Positions 62,650-64,000 of a DNA stretch of 64,000 nucleotides are shown one piece after another. Numbering within the stretch: position 1 is the first letter of the stretch; the number at the start of each line of letters is the position of its first letter. Position numbers and translations under genes: made by a program. The notes under the pieces were generated by a model. The model saw nothing but the letters and a program-made list of their open reading frames with translations, did not search any database and was not told the origin of the DNA. Source of the stretch: an uncultured Gammaproteobacteria bacterium (GTDB lineage Bacteria > Pseudomonadota > Gammaproteobacteria > Steroidobacterales > XN24); assembly GCA_937924335.1 (NCBI GenBank), contig CALDWW010000014.1, positions 1-64,000 of the forward strand, in the 5' to 3' direction.

Positions 62650-62967
62650 GTGGAAGTAGTAGACAGGATCAAGGACACGATTGGCAGCGACCCGGTCGTG
62701 CTCTTCATGAAGGGGACGCCCGACTTTCCGCAGTGCGGATTCTCCGCCCAGGCGGTAGCGGCTCTGCGGGCCTGCGGCACGGAATTTTCCGCCGTCAATA
62801 TCTTCGAGGATCCCGAGTTGCGTGAGGCGCTCAAGAGCTTTTCAAACTGGCCCACCTACCCGCAGCTCTATGTCGGTGGCGAACTGGTTGGTGGTTGCGA
62901 CATCATCGTCGAGATGTACCACTCCGGCGAACTTGCCAAGCTGCTGGAGCAGGGGGACGCTGCCTGA
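62650..62967 (+). CDS. grxD: Monothiol glutaredoxin GrxD
   Basis: The 105-residue protein carries the CGFS active site (PQCGFSAQAVAAL) and the TYPQLYVGGELVGGCDIIVEM glutathione-binding region. CGFS glutaredoxins carry and deliver iron-sulfur clusters. The start is a GTG at 62650 with GGAGGG 8 bases upstream. Convergent with rnt, with 9 bases between stops. Confidence 0.95.
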   Translation: MEVVDRIKDTIGSDPVVLFMKGTPDFPQCGFSAQAVAALRACGTEFSAVNIFEDPELREALKSFSNWPTYPQLYVGGELVGGCDIIVEMYHSGELAKLLEQGDAA

Positions 62968-62976
62968 CGCGGCTGC

Positions 62977-63633
62977 TTACTTGTTCTGGACTGCCGTGTA
63001 GACCGGCTGGACGAGATTGACCATGCGGCAAAACAGGTCCGCGGTGATCTCGGCGTCGTAAGCTGCAGAGTGGGCAGACGAGGAATCCCACTCCATGCCC
63101 GCCGCGCCCGCTATGCGTGATAACACTGTCTGACCGTAGACCACCCCGCCGAGCGTTGCTGTATCGAAGCTCGTGAAAGGATGGAACGGGTTGCGCCGGA
63201 TGCCGGTTCTCTCCACGGCTGCATTTACAAAGCCGAGGTCGAAGAATGCATTGTGTCCGACCAGTATGGCACGCGTGCAGTCATTCTCCCGGACTGCGCT
63301 GCGGATGTCCCGGAATATTCTCTGCAATGCATCTTTCTCCGGGATCGCCGGCCTCAGCGGATGATCCGGCACGATGCCGTTGACTTCGAGTGCCGATGCT
63401 TCGATGTTGGCTCCCTCGAACGGTTGCACGTGGTAGCGGAAAGTCTCGCCGCGCATGAGACTGCCGTCCCCCTGGATTTCGACGAGGACGGCCGCTATCT
63501 CGAGCAATGCGTCTGTGGCCGAATTGAATCCACCCGTCTCTACGTCGACGACCACAGGCAGGAATCCCCGAAACCTGCCGGACATGGGGAGCGGCTCATC
63601 GGCGCCCAGGTTGTCTTCGGTCAGACCAGTCAT
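62977..63633 (-). CDS. rnt: Ribonuclease T
   Basis: The 218-residue exonuclease trims the 3' ends of tRNA and other small RNAs. DEDD motifs are seen: [13 protein letters not shown] (Exo I, with Asp and Glu), [18 protein letters not shown] (Exo II), and [18 protein letters not shown] (Exo III with His and Asp). Length is normal for RNase T. Its ATG overlaps the stop of pyrC (ATGA), so rnt follows pyrC in one unit. Confidence 0.95.
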   Translation of the reverse strand: MTGLTEDNLGADEPLPMSGRFRGFLPVVVDVETGGFNSATDALLEIAAVLVEIQGDGSLMRGETFRYHVQPFEGANIEASALEVNGIVPDHPLRPAIPEKDALQRIFRDIRSAVRENDCTRAILVGHNAFFDLGFVNAAVERTGIRRNPFHPFTSFDTATLGGVVYGQTVLSRIAGAAGMEWDSSSAHSAAYDAEITADLFCRMVNLVQPVYTAVQNK

Positions 63634-64000
63634 GCTTCTTCCAGTCGCCAGCGGATCGGCTCGCCGCTGCGGAAAGGTACGAGTTCCTCCCCATCCGGCA
63701 TGCGATAACTGGCCGGGGGTGTCCAGGGCGAGCGCACTAGCGTCACTGTACCGCGATTGCGTGGAAGCCCATAGAAATCAGGCCCGAAATGGCTGGCGAA
63801 GTCCTCCAGGCGATCCAGGTGCCCCGCCTCTTCGAATGCTTCCGCATAGAGTTCGATACCGGCGTGGGCCGAGTAGACCCCCGCACAACCACAGTCACTT
63901 TCTTTCCGCCCGCGCGCATGCGGGGCACTGTCGGTACCGAGGAAGAATTCGGGCTCTCCGCTCACGGCTGCTGCTAAAACCGCCTCACGATGTTGTTCGG
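63630..64000 (-). CDS. pyrC: Dihydroorotase PyrC (C-terminal part, cut by the window end)
   Basis: At least 122 residues of the C-terminus are present, and the frame is open through base 64000. It reads [12 protein letters not shown], then [15 protein letters not shown] with the active-site Asp, and the [24 protein letters not shown] region that is characteristic of class II dihydroorotase. It catalyses ring closure of carbamoyl aspartate in pyrimidine synthesis. The rest lies beyond the window. Confidence 0.95.
   Translation of the reverse strand, partial: EQHREAVLAAAVSGEPEFFLGTDSAPHARGRKESDCGCAGVYSAHAGIELYAEAFEEAGHLDRLEDFASHFGPDFYGLPRNRGTVTLVRSPWTPPASYRMPDGEELVPFRSGEPIRWRLEEA

Noticed and set aside
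1..64000. CRISPR arrays, insertion sequences, prophage or integrase genes
   Set aside because: No direct-repeat array, transposase or integrase was seen; gene packing and composition look uniform by eye.

Overview
The window looks like chromosome from a GC-rich, aerobic, sulfur-oxidising gammaproteobacterium. The basis is an E. coli-length FadE, the group nadC / sodB / DUF1289 / BON lipoprotein / grxD / rnt / pyrC, a full periplasmic Sox thiosulfate oxidation cluster, molybdenum cofactor genes and several c-type cytochromes. I cannot name the species. No tRNA, rRNA, insertion sequence, phage or CRISPR array was seen. Genes are tightly packed, and many neighbours overlap by 4 bases.

Layout. 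0-8.5 kb, mostly minus strand: a small Rap1a-like secreted protein, a SLOG-plus-membrane protein, a large unknown secreted protein, and a DUF4062/STAND-ATPase/TPR protein. The first and last of these large proteins are of types linked to signalling or intracellular conflict. 8.5-25 kb, all plus strand: a class I cyclic di-GMP riboswitch precedes sixteen genes with almost no gaps. They encode a tri-heme HzsA-related lipoprotein, a second possible heme lipoprotein, outer-membrane barrel proteins, a TlpA thioredoxin, DUF4266 and DUF3570 proteins, three TPR proteins, an ExbB/MotA-type motor with two ExbD-type partners, a TonB/AgmX-like protein and a PDZ protein. The set resembles the Myxococcus Agl-Glt/Nfs envelope machines and may be one c-di-GMP-controlled transport, assembly or motility system. 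It is the most interesting part of the window.

25-33 kb: a multi-spanning membrane protein, a divergent TauD-type dioxygenase / sulfotransferase-like pair, moaA-moaC-moaD-moaE, and moeA with a TSUP exporter. 33-43.8 kb: a four-gene thioredoxin / spermidine-synthase-like / hydrolase / thioredoxin group, then soxCD, soxX, soxY, soxZ, soxA, soxK, a strong terminator, soxB and a periplasmic DsrE-like gene. The Moco genes could supply SoxC, and the thioredoxins could keep Sox cysteines reduced.

43.8-54.5 kb: a GlcG-like heme-binding protein, an exported methyltransferase-like protein, a minus-strand five-gene cassette of two ATP-grasp enzymes, two esterases and an S51-like peptidase (a candidate uncharacterised amide/peptide metabolite pathway), two small unknown proteins, a Kv-type channel with a zinc ribbon, a fatty acid hydroxylase family protein and a lipoprotein. 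54.5-64 kb: a GAF-PAS-PAS-GGDEF-EAL protein (possible c-di-GMP enzyme), fadE and the housekeeping group ending in a truncated pyrC.
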